64,000 nucleotides of DNA from Lepas anatifera (Eukaryota > Arthropoda > Thecostraca > Lepadidae). Position numbers and translations under genes: made by a program. The notes below the pieces were generated by a model, which worked only from the letters and a program-made list of their open reading frames with translations, was not told the DNA's origin and did no database searches. The DNA is taken from assembly GCA_034440635.1 (NCBI GenBank), contig JAOTON010001615.1, positions 506,501-570,500 of the forward strand, read 5' to 3'. Shown here one piece after another: positions 11,390 to 23,543 of this stretch. Positions within the stretch are counted from its first letter, which is position 1. The number at the start of each line of letters is the position of its first letter.

Positions 11390-12875
11390 TATTTTGACGT
11401 CATAGGCCAGTTACCTTGAATGACCTTCATCACAAAATTTTAGGAAGGAAATATTCTTTGCGATCTTCCCTCTATGACCCTGGTTTGTCTTTAGCATATA
11501 TCCGATTTTTTCCGCATGCTAACGAAATTTTCCAGAAGCTTTCCAGCACGGCCAAGATTTGGCTTTATGACCTTGTTTGACCTTGAAGATGCTGACTGAG
11601 GTCAATAAAAATTGGAAATGATGCAGATCCCCATAGTCTGCGTTGACGCACCACTTGGGGTTTCTCCAAGCCTCTCAGTTTCCGAGATCTCAGGGGAGGC
11701 TGCCAGACCCCTCTCCAGTGCGGGTGGTAGCAGATGTTAGCCGGTGTCAAAATGTTAGTCAGAAACTTGGAATCAGTTTTTCATCTGCATAAGCATCAAT
11801 ATGCTCACTAAATCTCAGCAACCAGCGAAGGATGAAACCAGGGCGCTTTTTTATTAGGACGTATTTGGATTCCGTCTATAGCATGTATTTGGAGTAGTTC
11901 TGGGCACGCATAATAGAAAACACATGCATCACACTAGGCACGCAGACGTAATGCGTAGCACTTTGCGAAGTAGAATAGAGTGGTGGACATGGTGGGAGGA
12001 AAGATCGAGAGAAATGAAAAGAGCCGACGTTTGAACATGTTTACCAGAGTTTGTAATTCAGATGCATGCTCCTCGGTCTTCATTGTTTTCACTCATAACG
12101 AAGGTCTCAAGTTCTGTGTAATAGAAAGACACTTTCCACGCAATCACATACGTTCCACGATTAAGTGATCTTGGTGGAGGGTGTACACTAGTGCGGCTCG
12201 CCAAGTGATGCAACTGAGGCAAGGAATTACTAAAAACTTCTGTGAATGGTGGTATTAACAGCACGCTGAATATGCATCAATGCAATTTAATTGGAAGCAT
12301 TTATCAATTTACATTGGCGGATCCGGAAGCATCTTTGGAGGGGGCTAAACCAACGTTTTGGGGGCCTAAATCGATAAAACTCACAAAAACAGAGTATTTT
12401 TTTGAAACTGGCCAAAATTTGGTCCTTGGGGAAAAATATACTATTTTATTCATTCGTGGGGGCCACGGCCCCTTTGGCCCCATTGGATCCGCACGTGTCA
12501 ACACGCACAGTGGGAGGAGAGGGGCATTATAGCATCAAAGCACAGTGGAGTGGAGTCATTAAGCGCCCTCCAGAGATCACGGAAACCAAGAGGGTTTCAA
12601 AAACACTTGTTGGGTGGTACGTGGATAGTGATCTACATTATGACCAAGTTTGATTGACCTAGGTTAATATCTTTAAGGTCAATTGAGGTCGTAAATTTCA
12701 AATCTTGGCCGTGCTGGAGACCTATTGGGCAATGCCGTGATTGCACGAAAAAAACGGGAATGGACCAGAAGCGGACTAAGGCCACAGACGGAAGGTACCA
12801 CAAAATGGTCTCTGAAATTTTGAGGTCAAGGAAATTCATGGCCAATTACCTATGACGTAACAATATGACATATTC
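11390..12875. repeat. Old foldback-like repeat with ~330-bp inverted arms
   Basis: The arm at 11390-11720 and the arm at 12540-12875 are diverged reverse complements. Shared landmarks are 'gacgtcataggccagttacc' / 'ggtaattggcca', 'ccagcacggccaagattt' / 'aaatcttggccgtgctgg', and 'tttccgagatctcagggga' against the reverse complement of 'gagatcacggaaa'. The centre (11720-12540) is unrelated and holds a small MITE. Both arms carry TGACCTT motifs. Confidence 0.6.
12313..12493. mobile_element. Small MITE with GCGGATCC inverted ends
   Basis: GCGGATCC near 12316 is matched by GGATCCGC ending near 12493. Between them are G-rich and C-rich subterminal runs ('ggagggggct', 'ggccccattg'). A related partial unit lies at 38604-38835. 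It is too short to encode protein. Confidence 0.55.
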
Positions 12876-13747
12876 ACAATAATTTACAATTTAAATGGCA
12901 CTATAGCAGCCTTCTGGCGGGAATTGAGGGCTTGACCTTGGAAAAGACCTTTGACCATGACTTTGACTTTGAGTAGCCTTAAATATGAAGCCAAAGCATG
13001 ACATACCTCATACTAAATAATGTCATCTGACCAGAATACTGGGGTCAAAGACATTGACCTTGAACTGTGACCTTTGACCTTGACTTTTGTGTGGGTTGAC
13101 CTTGACGTATAACCTTATTATTTGGCGTTGTGACGTCACCACTCGGTCTATAGTGCAGGCGAACTAGTGCAGCGGCGCAATTGCGATGGTCTCAGAGTAT
13201 AGGTCTGACTTTGAAAACCGACAAGTCAAAAAATTATTGGGTGAATTTCAAACTTACTTCACTTTTCTACGTTCTCATCAATTTTCTCAAATGTGGCCGA
13301 GTAGCGTATTCCAGCGGCGTACGGTTCTCCGGCCACCTTGGAAAAATAGGTGATGGCTCTTTAGGATCCCTCCATTGTGCGTATTAATATATGCAACGAA
13401 AACTGGATTAAATATATGTCACAACAATTATTTGAGAACTTTGTCCGAATTTTTGCAAGTTCGACATTTAGGATCGAAATCAAACTGCAGTCATCAAGGC
13501 AATAGTGTCGGAGGCCCAGCCCCATCGTCCGGGCAAGCGATTCCTGCAACGACATTTTAATTTGAAAGTTTAAGATTAGCGTCCAACAAAGCAGAGGCAC
13601 CACCACCCCACTTAAGCCACCATCATACCAATCAGCCGGTAGCCGACCCACGGATGGAGCGATGGAGTGTCGCAGAGGAACCAATCCCAAGCTTTCACCA
13701 AAGTATTAGCACAACTTTTTAAGTAGCGGGTCGGTTGTCCAATGCTC
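12876..13747. other. TGACCTTGA-rich stretch and unassigned spacer
   Basis: 12920-13120 holds many TGACCTT / TTTGACC repeats without an element boundary that I can define. 13140-13747 shows nothing I can support. Confidence 0.5.
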
Positions 13748-14420
13748 TAACACACAGAGAAAAATTTACACCCCACGGAACATTTTGCTCGTGCCAAAAA
13801 TGAGTATTCTCTGGATACTTAATTCAGTACACTATGAACGTTTTTCGAACATTTTTGGTACTTGTCAGATAACATGAGCACTTTTACTACGCCTCTTTTG
13901 TTACAGCTGGTTGTACTTCCCGTAGTACCCTATTGCAGTTACACCAAAATGGGTACTTTTGCAAGTAGTACCCCTGTTTGGTTCCGTGCCAAGAATGAGG
14001 ACTCCTAGGGTACTTCCATTTTAGGTACTGACGCTAGTACCCTGCGAAGATGTCTGAAGGGCACTGAATATAGTGCTTAAAATGTACTCAATCAAAACAA
14101 TCCAATACCTACTCTCCTTCGTGAAACAAAGAGGTACTTGAAAAAGTATATTTAAGGTTATCGATCAAGGTAACACTGCACAGCTTTAATCATATAAAGC
14201 ACAATACAAAAAAAAACAACCACGGCTCACTGGAACAGCTTTGTCGTTTCAAGGGACAAAATATACATGACACTGAAATTGAGAGTAAACTGGTTCTAAA
14301 ACTATGAGCTTCATTTCGTTTCTGCCGGTCTTTTCTAGACATTTTTAATCTTGCAAATTACAAAAAGGCACCCCAGTTGAGCAGAGCTGACCTCGCAGCT
14401 TGCATATTGTCGATAGATAT

Positions 14421-15455
14421 TTAACCCTCGCCCCACCGGGGGGCCCATCGATGGCCCCCCTAAGGTTTTTCCGGGATAGCAGAAAAACGACGAGGCGCAG
14501 CACCGCGGTTGAGGGCTCTACCTCTCACTGCATCATTTTCCCATCATCCCTGAAATTTTTTACCCCGGGTCACCCAAGGTCAGGTCACCAGACGAGGTCA
14601 ACCAAGGTCACCTCACTTCACCTTTAGAGCTCTGTAAGAGCTACATTTCAAAGTCGATCGATTTGAAACTTCCTACACTTCATGACCCCTCCAGGGTCTA
14701 CAAGGTGTATATCCGGGATTTTTCGATTTCGTGCCCTGAGGTCAGGTCACGAGGCGACCTCTCCCATTGGAAAAGCATGGGGAAAGGCTATTTCATGATA
14801 TACAAGCAGCAAAAATGATTGCAAATACTCAGACTGCTCAAAACAACGTTTTTGGACACCCTTTCACGGATCCCAGGGGTCATATTTGCCCTTTGACTTT
14901 TCCAAGGTCATCCAAGGTCACCAGAGGTCAAAAACAGTATTTTTACAATAACTTTTGACCTAATTGAGCTAGAGCGGTGAAACAAACACCATCGTGTTTG
15001 TCTTGTCACTGGCTTTCATTTGATATACGGCAAGGTCACTTTTTGACCTTTCGTGACCTCAGGTCATATTAGGTCACGAGGTGACCTCTGGCGGTCAAAC
15101 CACTGGCGGGAGGTCTTTACGTTCCACATAGCGGAAAAAGTACTGGCAATTTGCTATCAAATGTACTTTACCAGGCCTCAATAGCTCTAATGACATAAGA
15201 GTTATGCCCAGTTTGCTTAATCATTGCATATTTGAGTGAAAATAGCCGATCTTGACCTAATTTGACCTCTGGAGGTCAAACCATTGACCTGAGCACTAAA
15301 ACATGCGAAATAATTTCTTACTGAATTCACGCGAGCTTTCTATTGCACTTTGCAGATTTGCGCTAACGCCCATATTTTCGGAGTTAGAGGGGGGCCATCG
15401 ATGGCCCCCGGTGGGGCGAAGGTGGCGCCGGACCCCCGGTGGGGGCGCGGGTTAA
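14421..15455 (+). mobile_element. A-family TTAA element A1, complete
   Basis: TTAA at 14421-14424 and 15452-15455. Left terminus CCCTCGCCCCACCGGGG, right terminus the reverse complement of CCCGCGCCCCACCGGGG, each followed inside by a GGCC-ATCGAT-GGCC palindrome. The body has many AGGTCA half-sites (for example 14577-14620, 14910-14935, 15040-15090). The second C-B copy has the uninterrupted site (TTAA at about 30073), which proves the borders and a TTAA target duplication. ORFs inside are artefacts of the GC-rich ends. No transposase is encoded. Confidence 0.9.
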
Positions 15456-15815
15456 AGAGAGCTACATCTGTCCAGAACCAATCAGCCGTCCTTAAATCTT
15501 CCCGCTTCCTCAGAATTCTGTGTGAGCACCCTCCAAATGATTCGACGTCCGGGCCCTGCGCGCAAGGCAAACAGACGGCTATTTGCTGCTAGAGATTAGC
15601 CTTTGCACCGGCACTTCTCACCACGTGGCACTATAACCGTTTCGTATAGTGGCGCAAAATAAGACTAACTTAGCACCGCCGCGTGCTAGTGACCTGACAA
15701 AATCATGCATGTAGAGAAACAATTTGTGGTTTGAGACAATAAAAATAAATATAACGTATGACGTGACTTCACGTTACTTATATTGGCTGTTTTTGTCTAT
15801 TTTGTTGTTGTTGTA

Positions 15816-18047
15816 TTAACCCTCGCCCCACCAGGGGGGCATCGATGGCCCCCTAAGGTTTTTCCGGGATAGCAGAAAAACGACGAGGCGCAGCACCGCG
15901 GTTGAGGGCTCTACCTCTCACTGCATCATTTTCCCATCATCCCTGAAATTTTTTTCCCCGGGTCACCCAAGGTCAGGTCACCAGATTAGGTCAACCAAGG
16001 TCACCTCACTTCACCTTTAGAGCTCTGTAAGAGCTACATTTCAAAGTTGATCGATTTGAAACTTCCTACACTTCATGACCCCTCCAGGGTCTACAAGGTG
16101 TATATCCGGGATTTTTCGATTTCGTGCCCTGAGGTCAGGTCACGAGGCGACCTCTCCCATTGGAAAAGCATGGGGAAAAGCTATTTCATGATATAAAAGC
16201 CACAAACATGATTGCAAATACTCAGACTGCTTAGAACAACGTTTTTGGGCACCCTTTCACGGATCCCAGGGGTCATATTTGCCCTTTGACTTTTCCAAGG
16301 TCATCCAAGGTCACCAGAGGTCAAAAACAGTATTTTGACAATAACTTTTGACCTAATTGAGCTAGAGCGGTGAAACAAACACCATCGTGTTTGTCTTGTC
16401 ACTGGCTTTAATTTAATATACGGCAAGGTCACTTTTTGACCTTCCGTGACCTCAGGTCATATTAGGTCACGAGGTGACCTCTGGCGGTCAAACCACTGGC
16501 GGGAGGTCTTTACGTTCCACATAGCGGAAAAAGGACTGGCAATTTCCTATCAAATGTACTTTACCAGGCCTCAATAGCTCTAATGACATAATAGTTATGC
16601 CCAGTTTGCTTAACCCTTGCCCCGGTGGCGGGTACGAGCCACCTTCGCCCTGGTGGGGGGCTAAAAAAGACCCCCCACGATCTCAAAAACTAAGAGAGCT
16701 AGAAAAAAGCGCAAAACGGCAATCGAAATCTCTTCGAAAATGATATCGAAAATACTTCGGTCATTTTTCTTGTCAGGTCAATATCAAGGTCACCAGAGGT
16801 CAAAATGGGTCAAAATCGCTAATATGAGGTGTACTAAGAAAACCTCCTATATCTCAGAAACTATGATAGCTAGAAACATTTTCCTAACACCATTCGAAAG
16901 CTCTTGAGATGCGCTTTCATTACAGTGGTATTCATTTTCGTGTCAGGTCAAAGCTTAGGGAGCTACAGGTCACTAAATATTGGGCATATTCTTGGGAATG
17001 TCCATAGCCACCCATGCATAAGGGCGTTTACTTTTTCGCTAATAGCTTCCAAAGCAAACAAGATACAGCCATAGTTTATGCACCATTGCAATCCTCTCGT
17101 CAATACAAACCGAATGATATATGATATTGCTATGCCAGGTCAAATTTAAGAATTTGACCTGACCCAGGTCAACGGTCTGACCCAACTTGACCTGGTATAG
17201 TCATGATGTATATCATTTGACTTCCAGTGACTATACAAACAGTTAGGTGACAAAATAAAAGCTCTATCTTAGTTTATTCAAAATTTATAGAGAAAAACAC
17301 AAAAAATGCTTATTTGACCTAAGGTGACCTTTTAAAGGTCACAAGTCAAAAATTTGGTATCAGCTTCAGAAATGGGCTAAGAGCAAGTCGCGACCGATGT
17401 TTGAAGTTGATTCCATCCATACTTACTGAGAAAAGCTCATTTCGTGATTTTCCCCATGCATTGTCAATGGGGGAGGTCATGCTCTGCACATGACCTTAGG
17501 TCACCAATATCAAAAATCCCGGAACAAATGTTGTAGCTCCTGGTGGGCCCAAGATGTTGTATGAGTTTCAACTTGATCGATTAACCCTTCTTTTAGTTAT
17601 TCCGTCCTAAGTATTTTTTGAGGTGAGGTCACTTCACCTGACCTGGTGACCTGACCTGATATGACCTTGAGCCAAAATTTTCAGGAAAGATGTAAAAATG
17701 ATGAAGGAACAGCTAGAACAAGTTTGGCGGCGCTGCGCGCCGCCGTTTTTTGGTCACTTCGGAAAAACCCGAGGGGGGGTCTAAAAGACCCCCCACCCGA
17801 GCGAAGGTTAAGCATTGCATATTTGAGTGAAAATAGCCGATCTTGACCTAATTTGGCCTCTGGAGGTCAAACCATTGACCTGAGCACTAAAACATGCGAA
17901 GTAATTTCTTACTGAATTCACGCGAGCTTTCTATTGCACTTTGCAGATTTGCGCTAAAGCCCATATTTTCGGAGTTAGAGGGGGGTGCCATCGATGGCCC
18001 CCGGTGGGGCGAAGGTGGCGCCGGACCCCCGGTGGGGCGCGGGTTAA
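15816..18047 (+). mobile_element. A-family TTAA element A2, split by element D
   Basis: Left TTAA 15816-15819, right TTAA 18044-18047, same orientation and ends as A1. The A sequence runs to 16613, is interrupted by D (16610-17811) and resumes at 17812. Without D and one TTAA it is about 1.03 kb, the length of the other A copies. It sits in the C-B element. Confidence 0.9.
16610..17811 (+). mobile_element. D-family TTAA element nested in A2 (1.2 kb)
   Basis: TTAA at 16610-16613 and 17808-17811. Undisturbed A copies have a single TTAA at this point ('tttgcttaatcattgc'), so the insertion duplicated TTAA. Ends: CCCTTGCCCCGGTGG on the left, the reverse complement of CCTTCGCTCGGGTGG on the right. 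Palindromes around GGGGTCT-AGACCCC and a GGCGGCGC-GCGCCGCC hairpin (about 17727-17745) mirror families E and H. The body is rich in AGGTCA. No ORF of note. Confidence 0.85.
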
Positions 18048-18966
18048 CTTTCTTCTAAATAACCACGCCCTTCTTAGAAGCAGGAAGCCAAATAGAAGCA
18101 TGTGATCTTAAAATCACAAATGCTGGGTGATTGTAGAATGCCCCTACAGAAATAGAATCCTCATCTCTGCCCCGTAGGAAATTTTAAATATTGTTGCAGT
18201 TTCAACATTATTTATGGTTACTGAGCACCTACCAAGAAATGGTTTCTCAATATATGAATTTTTAAGGAGCACCTATTGAGAAATCCTTATGAACTAATCA
18301 ATTTCACACATCTTGGCCAAATTTCAAGTCTGGGTCCCCGAATCCCGACCGAAACTTTAAATTTGATTCTCAGACGTGAAATGGATTCGATCCTTCCCAA
18401 CAGGGAGGGGTTTGAATCGACCCTTCTTTGTTGGGCCGGGGTGTAAAATACCTCTTATAATTCTAGGAATAAATCCTCGCTTCACCAAATAGGGTAGACC
18501 ATCAGTCTCTCTCAATCGTGTGGGAGTAAAGATAGAAAGATGCAAAACAATTTGAACCTTATTGCTTGGAGGTCAACACAGTTTTCACCCGGGGTACCGA
18601 TCTTTGAATGCATAAACAACGGAATGGCTTGGAAATTAGTTTTGGAACTGGGAAACCATGGAGGTGACAGCCCACCATTACTTAAACTTTCTAATCATTA
18701 TCTAAAGCAGGTTGAGTAAGGGGCCACGCATGCACGTTTAGTCCGAAAACCGAATTATTTCATCCAGGAATAAGCCGAGTTCAGAAAATCGGTAGATCTT
18801 TGAAGATCATTAGTGGGATTTACATGTCGCTTCAGATTTTGCATTAATTCCAGAAGAAGGAAAATCACTCAAATGCTTCATAATTTTTAAGCATTACCAT
18901 GTTTTCAGTTTAGGATTCATGGACAAGCTTGTATACACAATTATGCCGGTTATAATTTGGCCGGTC

Positions 18967-19738
18967 TGTAATAAAGATTTTATTCACCCCTTTAAAACTA
19001 CTAAATTTCTGAATTCATAAAGCTTTAAAAACAGCCCTCTCCATAGTCAAACCTAATGCTTTACACCCAGTCAGAGCATACTTGAGTACTTGCACCGACG
19101 TGTTCGCAAACTTGCACCGACATGTGCCAATGCACGTGGCCGCACCGAGCGTAAACCCTGCTTAGAGGTGACTGCTTCAAGGCCAAGACGCCAAATCCTC
19201 GTGCCTTTGGCATGGGAATGGCAGTCATTGAGTTCAAAGCGCCCATAAAACTAATGGACTTCCATTAGTGCTATGCAGATCTGAAGTGCCGACAGGATAT
19301 TGTATTAAGATTGGACCCCATCACACCCCAGTTCGCAGACACCTGGCGTACTCTGGTACCCAGTATTCTCGGAAATCCATAGTTGCCCTCATTTCTGGAT
19401 GATGAAATGTTCTCAGTCAACTCGTCAGCATCCGGTATCAAACCGTATATAAACAGCCGCCTTCAGCGCTGAGTAGACAGTCGTGTTTCGCATTCGCCAT
19501 TGCGACGGGGAAGTTCTGCCAGTCAGCTCCGTGACATGTGACCAGTGGTGACGAGGAGGCTGCTGACAGTGCAGAGTGTTGGAACTGCTGCTGAGTTACG
19601 GCCTGTTCACAACGCCAGGCTAAACGTGGGAAAATAAATTGGACTTAGTACAAAAAGTATCTTCATCGCCAACGAAAAGGTCCTAACCGCTACGCAACCA
19701 TAATTCACAGCCACACCAAAGAGCCCATCTTGGTGACA
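18967..19738 (+). repeat. 5' LTR of the Ty3/gypsy element
   Basis: TG...CA bounded and nearly identical to 27875-28645. It contains a TATAAA-like 'gtatataaacagccgcc' near 19446, followed ~30 bp later by 'agtagacagtcgtgtttcg', a plausible core promoter and transcription start. Confidence 0.9.
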
Positions 19739-20576
19739 TATGAATAGTGCCGTGACCCGGATCGAATTACATCTATAATATAACTGCAAGCGGACGAAGT
19801 TATCAATAAGTTATCAACTTTAATTTTCTAAGCCACGGGACTTAGAAAAATTTTTGGACTCAGCCAGCCAGCTACCATCGACCATCTACACTCCTGCCAG
19901 CACTCCACTTTGAGTCTAAGTCATCAAAGACTCAAATCGTCACCAGCGACTCAACTTCCGTGCCAGTCTCAAGAAATTATCTCTACAAACCCCATCGGCA
20001 AGAAAAAAATTATCTCCAAGTTCAAAAACGCTCACAAAAGCCTATTATAAACTATAGAGCGCTCGATTGCCAGTAGCCGCGCATAACACGCTCCTGACGT
20101 CACCCCTCGCTGCTGTGACGCAACACCGCCCGCGCGCCGCCGCGAGCCGCCACCGTACTGCCACCGACGTCAAGGTCATCGAACGCCGAGCCGCTGCATT
20201 GCACTGCTGTGTCAGCTGCCGCCCGCTAGTGGTGACTAATCAATCGCCTGCGCCGCCGCCGAGGCCAGTGACTCATAGCCGTTCGCCTCAGCGCCCGCTA
20301 CTAGAGGTCTACATAGGAAAAATAAGTGTCAACATCATCCAATTTTAGTATGTATAAACTATATATTTTTGGAATCCGCACGGTCTCAGCAATACGTCTA
20401 TCTGGTTTTTAGAGCTCTACAAGGATTCTGAAAAATCTTCATCCAACTTTAGTGTACTACAACTCATCTAGAACTTCAAGTTTTCTTCAAGTTTGATCAA
20501 CATCTCTACTAGTTCTCCAGTTCTTCGAGTTATAAGCCGACTTCTCCCCTTCAAGTCTGCTATCATCACTTCTAAA

Positions 20577-20697
20577 AATAGTTTTTCAACGCTTCTAGCA
20601 GTTTTTCAACGCTTCCAATAGTTTTTCAACGCTTCAAGTGGTTTTTCATCGCTTCTAGATATTTTTCAACGCTCCCAGATATTTTTCAACGCATCGT
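20577..20697 (+). repeat. Tandem repeat in the gypsy leader (about 22 bp unit)
   Basis: Six imperfect copies of 'agtttttcaacgcttc' plus a few spacer bases lie in the untranslated leader before gag. They could relate to RNA packaging or translation, but nothing in the sequence decides this. Confidence 0.75.
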
Positions 20698-20853
20698 TCT
20701 GCCAACATCTGAAGTTCAAGTTTCGTTTCAACACTGTGTTCGCCATCAGCCACCGCTTCAAAACCACAAGTAAGGTGCATCCTTATCATTTCCTTGAAAA
20801 CTGTTGAATCTGCATTGCTTTATTATTAATCTTGTTGGCAACTGATAGAAATT

Positions 20854-21938
20854 ATGGCCACTACAGCTGATAAAGCTTTAATTGACACCATGCGTGACCT
20901 CTCAATGGAGATCCGAGTTCAAGGTTTAACTCAGCACGTCAGGTCATTTTCCGGCGAAAGTTCTAATAAGTTTCATGATTGGGTTAGGGATATGGATTCT
21001 ATTGCCATTTCCACCGATGATTCGCGAATGTTAGTTTTGGCTACCCGAACTTTGAACGGACCTGCAGGTAAATTTGCCTGCCGATTGATCTCTGAGAACC
21101 CAAAGCTAAAATGGCTGGAGCTACGAAAACACCTGAGGGACAGGTATAGCGATCTGAAAGACCCCTACTGTGCACGGGAGAGACTACAAAAAGTTAGGCA
21201 AAAGAAAGGCGAACTCATGCAAAATTTTGCAGAACGGCTTCAGGACGTTGCTAGCGACGTTTTCGACAATCCCAACAGTCCTGATTCGCAAACCACTTTG
21301 GTAGAGATATTTCAAAAGGAGTAATTGACGACCGTCTAGCCAGAGCTCTTATTAGAAAGAAGTTCACTTCCCTGAAGGAAGCAGTAAAGTTCGCGAGTGA
21401 TGAACAACAAACTGATAGGACATTTGAACTCTGCCGCGGTAAGCTAGACTTAGAGAAACCTATGGAAATAGACATAGTTCGTAATGACGCTCAAAGCGAA
21501 AGGATCGATAAGTTAGAGAAATGCCTCTCTGACGTTGGCTCAAAAATCGACAAGTTGGCGAAAACTGTAGGTAAAACTCAAAGAGCTGGACATCCTAGTC
21601 CACCTCAACATCAAACTCAGCCACATTCTCGACGTCCATATCAAGGACAACCTCAAAATCAACGCCACTTCTAGGCGCCTCCCCGGAACGACCGCCAATT
21701 TCAGCGACAACAGCCAAACCAGTGGCCCAGGAAAAATCAAAGTCAGCCTCTAAGGACTCATTTCCAGAGTCAGCAAAATGTTCCACCCAATGTTAGACCG
21801 ACTGACCCGCCTCAAAAGTTTCAATGGACCCCTGATGGTCGTCCCATTTGCGCATATTGCCAAAAGGTTGGACATACCCAACGTGTATGCAGAGCAAGGC
21901 AAGCCGCATTCTCTGGCCCTCAGCAGCCGGAAAACTGA
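20854..21938 (+). pseudogene. gag: gag of the Ty3/gypsy element (frameshifted, in-frame stop)
   Basis: The ATG at 20854 opens a capsid-like region ('FHDWVRDMD', 'LRKHLRDRYSDLKDP', 'QNFAERLQDVA'). The frame breaks at an AAAAGG run near 21315 and continues one frame over. An in-frame TAG (21672-21674) follows, then a CX2CX4HX4C zinc knuckle ('CAYCQKVGHTQRVC', about 21850-21892). The frame ends at TGA 21936-21938. The gag tail overlaps the protease frame, which lies at -1, as expected for gypsy-type -1 frameshifting. Confidence 0.85.
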
Positions 21939-22353
21939 ATGGTCCATCTGTTGTCGGGACTGAACAGACGAAAAACATAGAAACCCCAGGTCCCAGGGAC
22001 AATATCGCCAGAATTTTTATAAAACAAGACACCCCAATGTGTTGGATTTATTTAGGAAATAGGAAAGCGTACACTCTCGTAGACACAGGTGCCGACATTT
22101 CAATAGTATCACAGGATTTTTCGATAAAATATCAGCCAAACATGTATCTGACTTCTCTAAAAATTGCGCTCCCTTAGAATCTGTTACCGGACATAAACTT
22201 AAGAACTTTGGCACAGCTGTTCTTCCAGTTGAAGTTTCTAAATTCTGTCGAAAGTTCAAATTTCAAGTTGTCAAAGGTCTAAAACATGCTTGCATCTTAG
22301 GTAATGATTTTCTTAGTGAATTCGGCGTCAAATTAGATTTCGGAAAGAAGACT
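21848..22353 (+). pseudogene. pol: Aspartic protease of the Ty3/gypsy pol (frameshifted)
   Basis: The active-site triplet is DTGA (D codon 22082-22084) in 'AYTLVDTGADISIV'. A frameshift near 22165 separates it from the C-terminal protease signature 'ILGNDFLSEF' at about 22293-22322, which is in the RT frame. The enzyme would process the polyprotein in an intact element. Confidence 0.85.
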
Positions 22354-23543
22354 ATGAATATTCACAATCATGTCATTCCTCTGCGCCCTCAGCACTTGAA
22401 TTGTCAGTCGATCACCTCCCTGGTAAGGTTACCAGAGAAAACAACCATACCCGCTCATTCATATGTAGAGGTGCCAGCGTATGTAAATCGCATTCAGTTG
22501 ATCGATCAGGATTGTGTGATACAACCGTTAAGTAACACTCCATACTTTTGCGACGAACCTGGCCTCATACTGCTCAACTCAGTGAGTAGACCGAATGAAA
22601 AAGGTCACCTACCAGCTGTGATTGTAAACACGACCACACGTGACCACACTCTGCCTTCCAGACAAGTCATAGGGCTTGCTGAAGTTCTTGATGCATCGGA
22701 AATCAACGCTGTTCAAGAGGGTGAACCAAGCGAATCAAGCGAACCAAGCGAATCAAGTAAACCAAGCGAATCAAACGAACCAAGTGAGCAGATTAACGTA
22801 GCTTCAAAAGTTAAATTGGACCCTGCCATGAAAATTCAGAAAGCGGATCTTTCTCACGTCCCGGAACATCAGAAAAATCAAATTGAGCAACTCATTGAAC
22901 GAAATTCAGACTTTTTTGCCAAAAGTGAAACAGATTTAGGCCGTACTGATTTGGTTACAATGAAAATCGACACTGGAGACAATGCTCCAATCAAGCAACG
23001 ACCATATCGTCTGCCGTTTAGCCAAAGGCAAATGGTAGAAAACCATATTGAGGAATTACTAAAAGCCGGAGTCATACAACCTAGCCAAAGCCCCTGGGCT
23101 AGTCCCATTGTAATAGTGGACAAAAAGGACGGTGGTAAGCGTTATTGCGTAGATTATCGAAAACTTAATCAAATCACTGTCAAAAATAGTTACCTACTGC
23201 CGCGTATTGATGATATCTTAGCATCGCTTGAAGGATCACAGTACTTCACCTCTCTGGACCTAAAAAGTGGTTATTGGCAAATTGCCATGGCCGATCAAGA
23301 CTCAATTGATAAAACTGCTTTTACATGTTTTTTGGGACTTTATTCCTGGAATGTTCTTCCTTTTGGATTAACCAATGCTCCTGCGCTATTTTCGGAACTC
23401 ATGAACAAAGCTTTGCAAGGCATACAACACAAATTTGCAATCGCGTATATCGATGATGTCATAATATTCTCAAAAACGTTCGAAGAGCATCTGGAACACA
23501 TCGAGGACGTGTTCAACAGCTGCGTAAGGCAGGCCTTAAGCTA
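22354..23543 (+). pseudogene. pol: Reverse transcriptase of the Ty3/gypsy pol
   Basis: The 396-residue frame holds the complete RT palm and fingers: 'GVIQPSQSPWASPIVIVDKK', 'DYRKLNQ', 'LDLKSGYWQI', 'LPFGLTNAPA' and the catalytic YIDD (23446-23457). The start given is only the first ATG of an open frame that continues from protease. A short Ser/Glu/Pro repeat (about 22720-22795) precedes RT. The frame breaks near 23518 and moves to the next frame. Confidence 0.92.

Larger units (their letters stand above)
13748..18966 (+). mobile_element. DNA element 'C-B', copy 1, with A1, A2 and D inserted
   Basis: It starts at a TA followed by ACACACAGAGAAAAATTTACACC and ends with TTTGGCCGGTCTA, the last TA now lying beyond the gypsy insertion. 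Unique parts are 13748-14420, 15456-15815 and 18048-18966. The same order of sequence occurs in copy 2 (29393-31636). Copy 1 lacks ~800 bp present in copy 2, and copy 2 lacks ~500 bp (about 18250-18780) present here. 'GGTAC' words recur in the left half. No protein domain is recognised. TA-flanked ends suggest a Tc/mariner- or PIF-like non-autonomous unit; the class is unproven. Confidence 0.6.
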
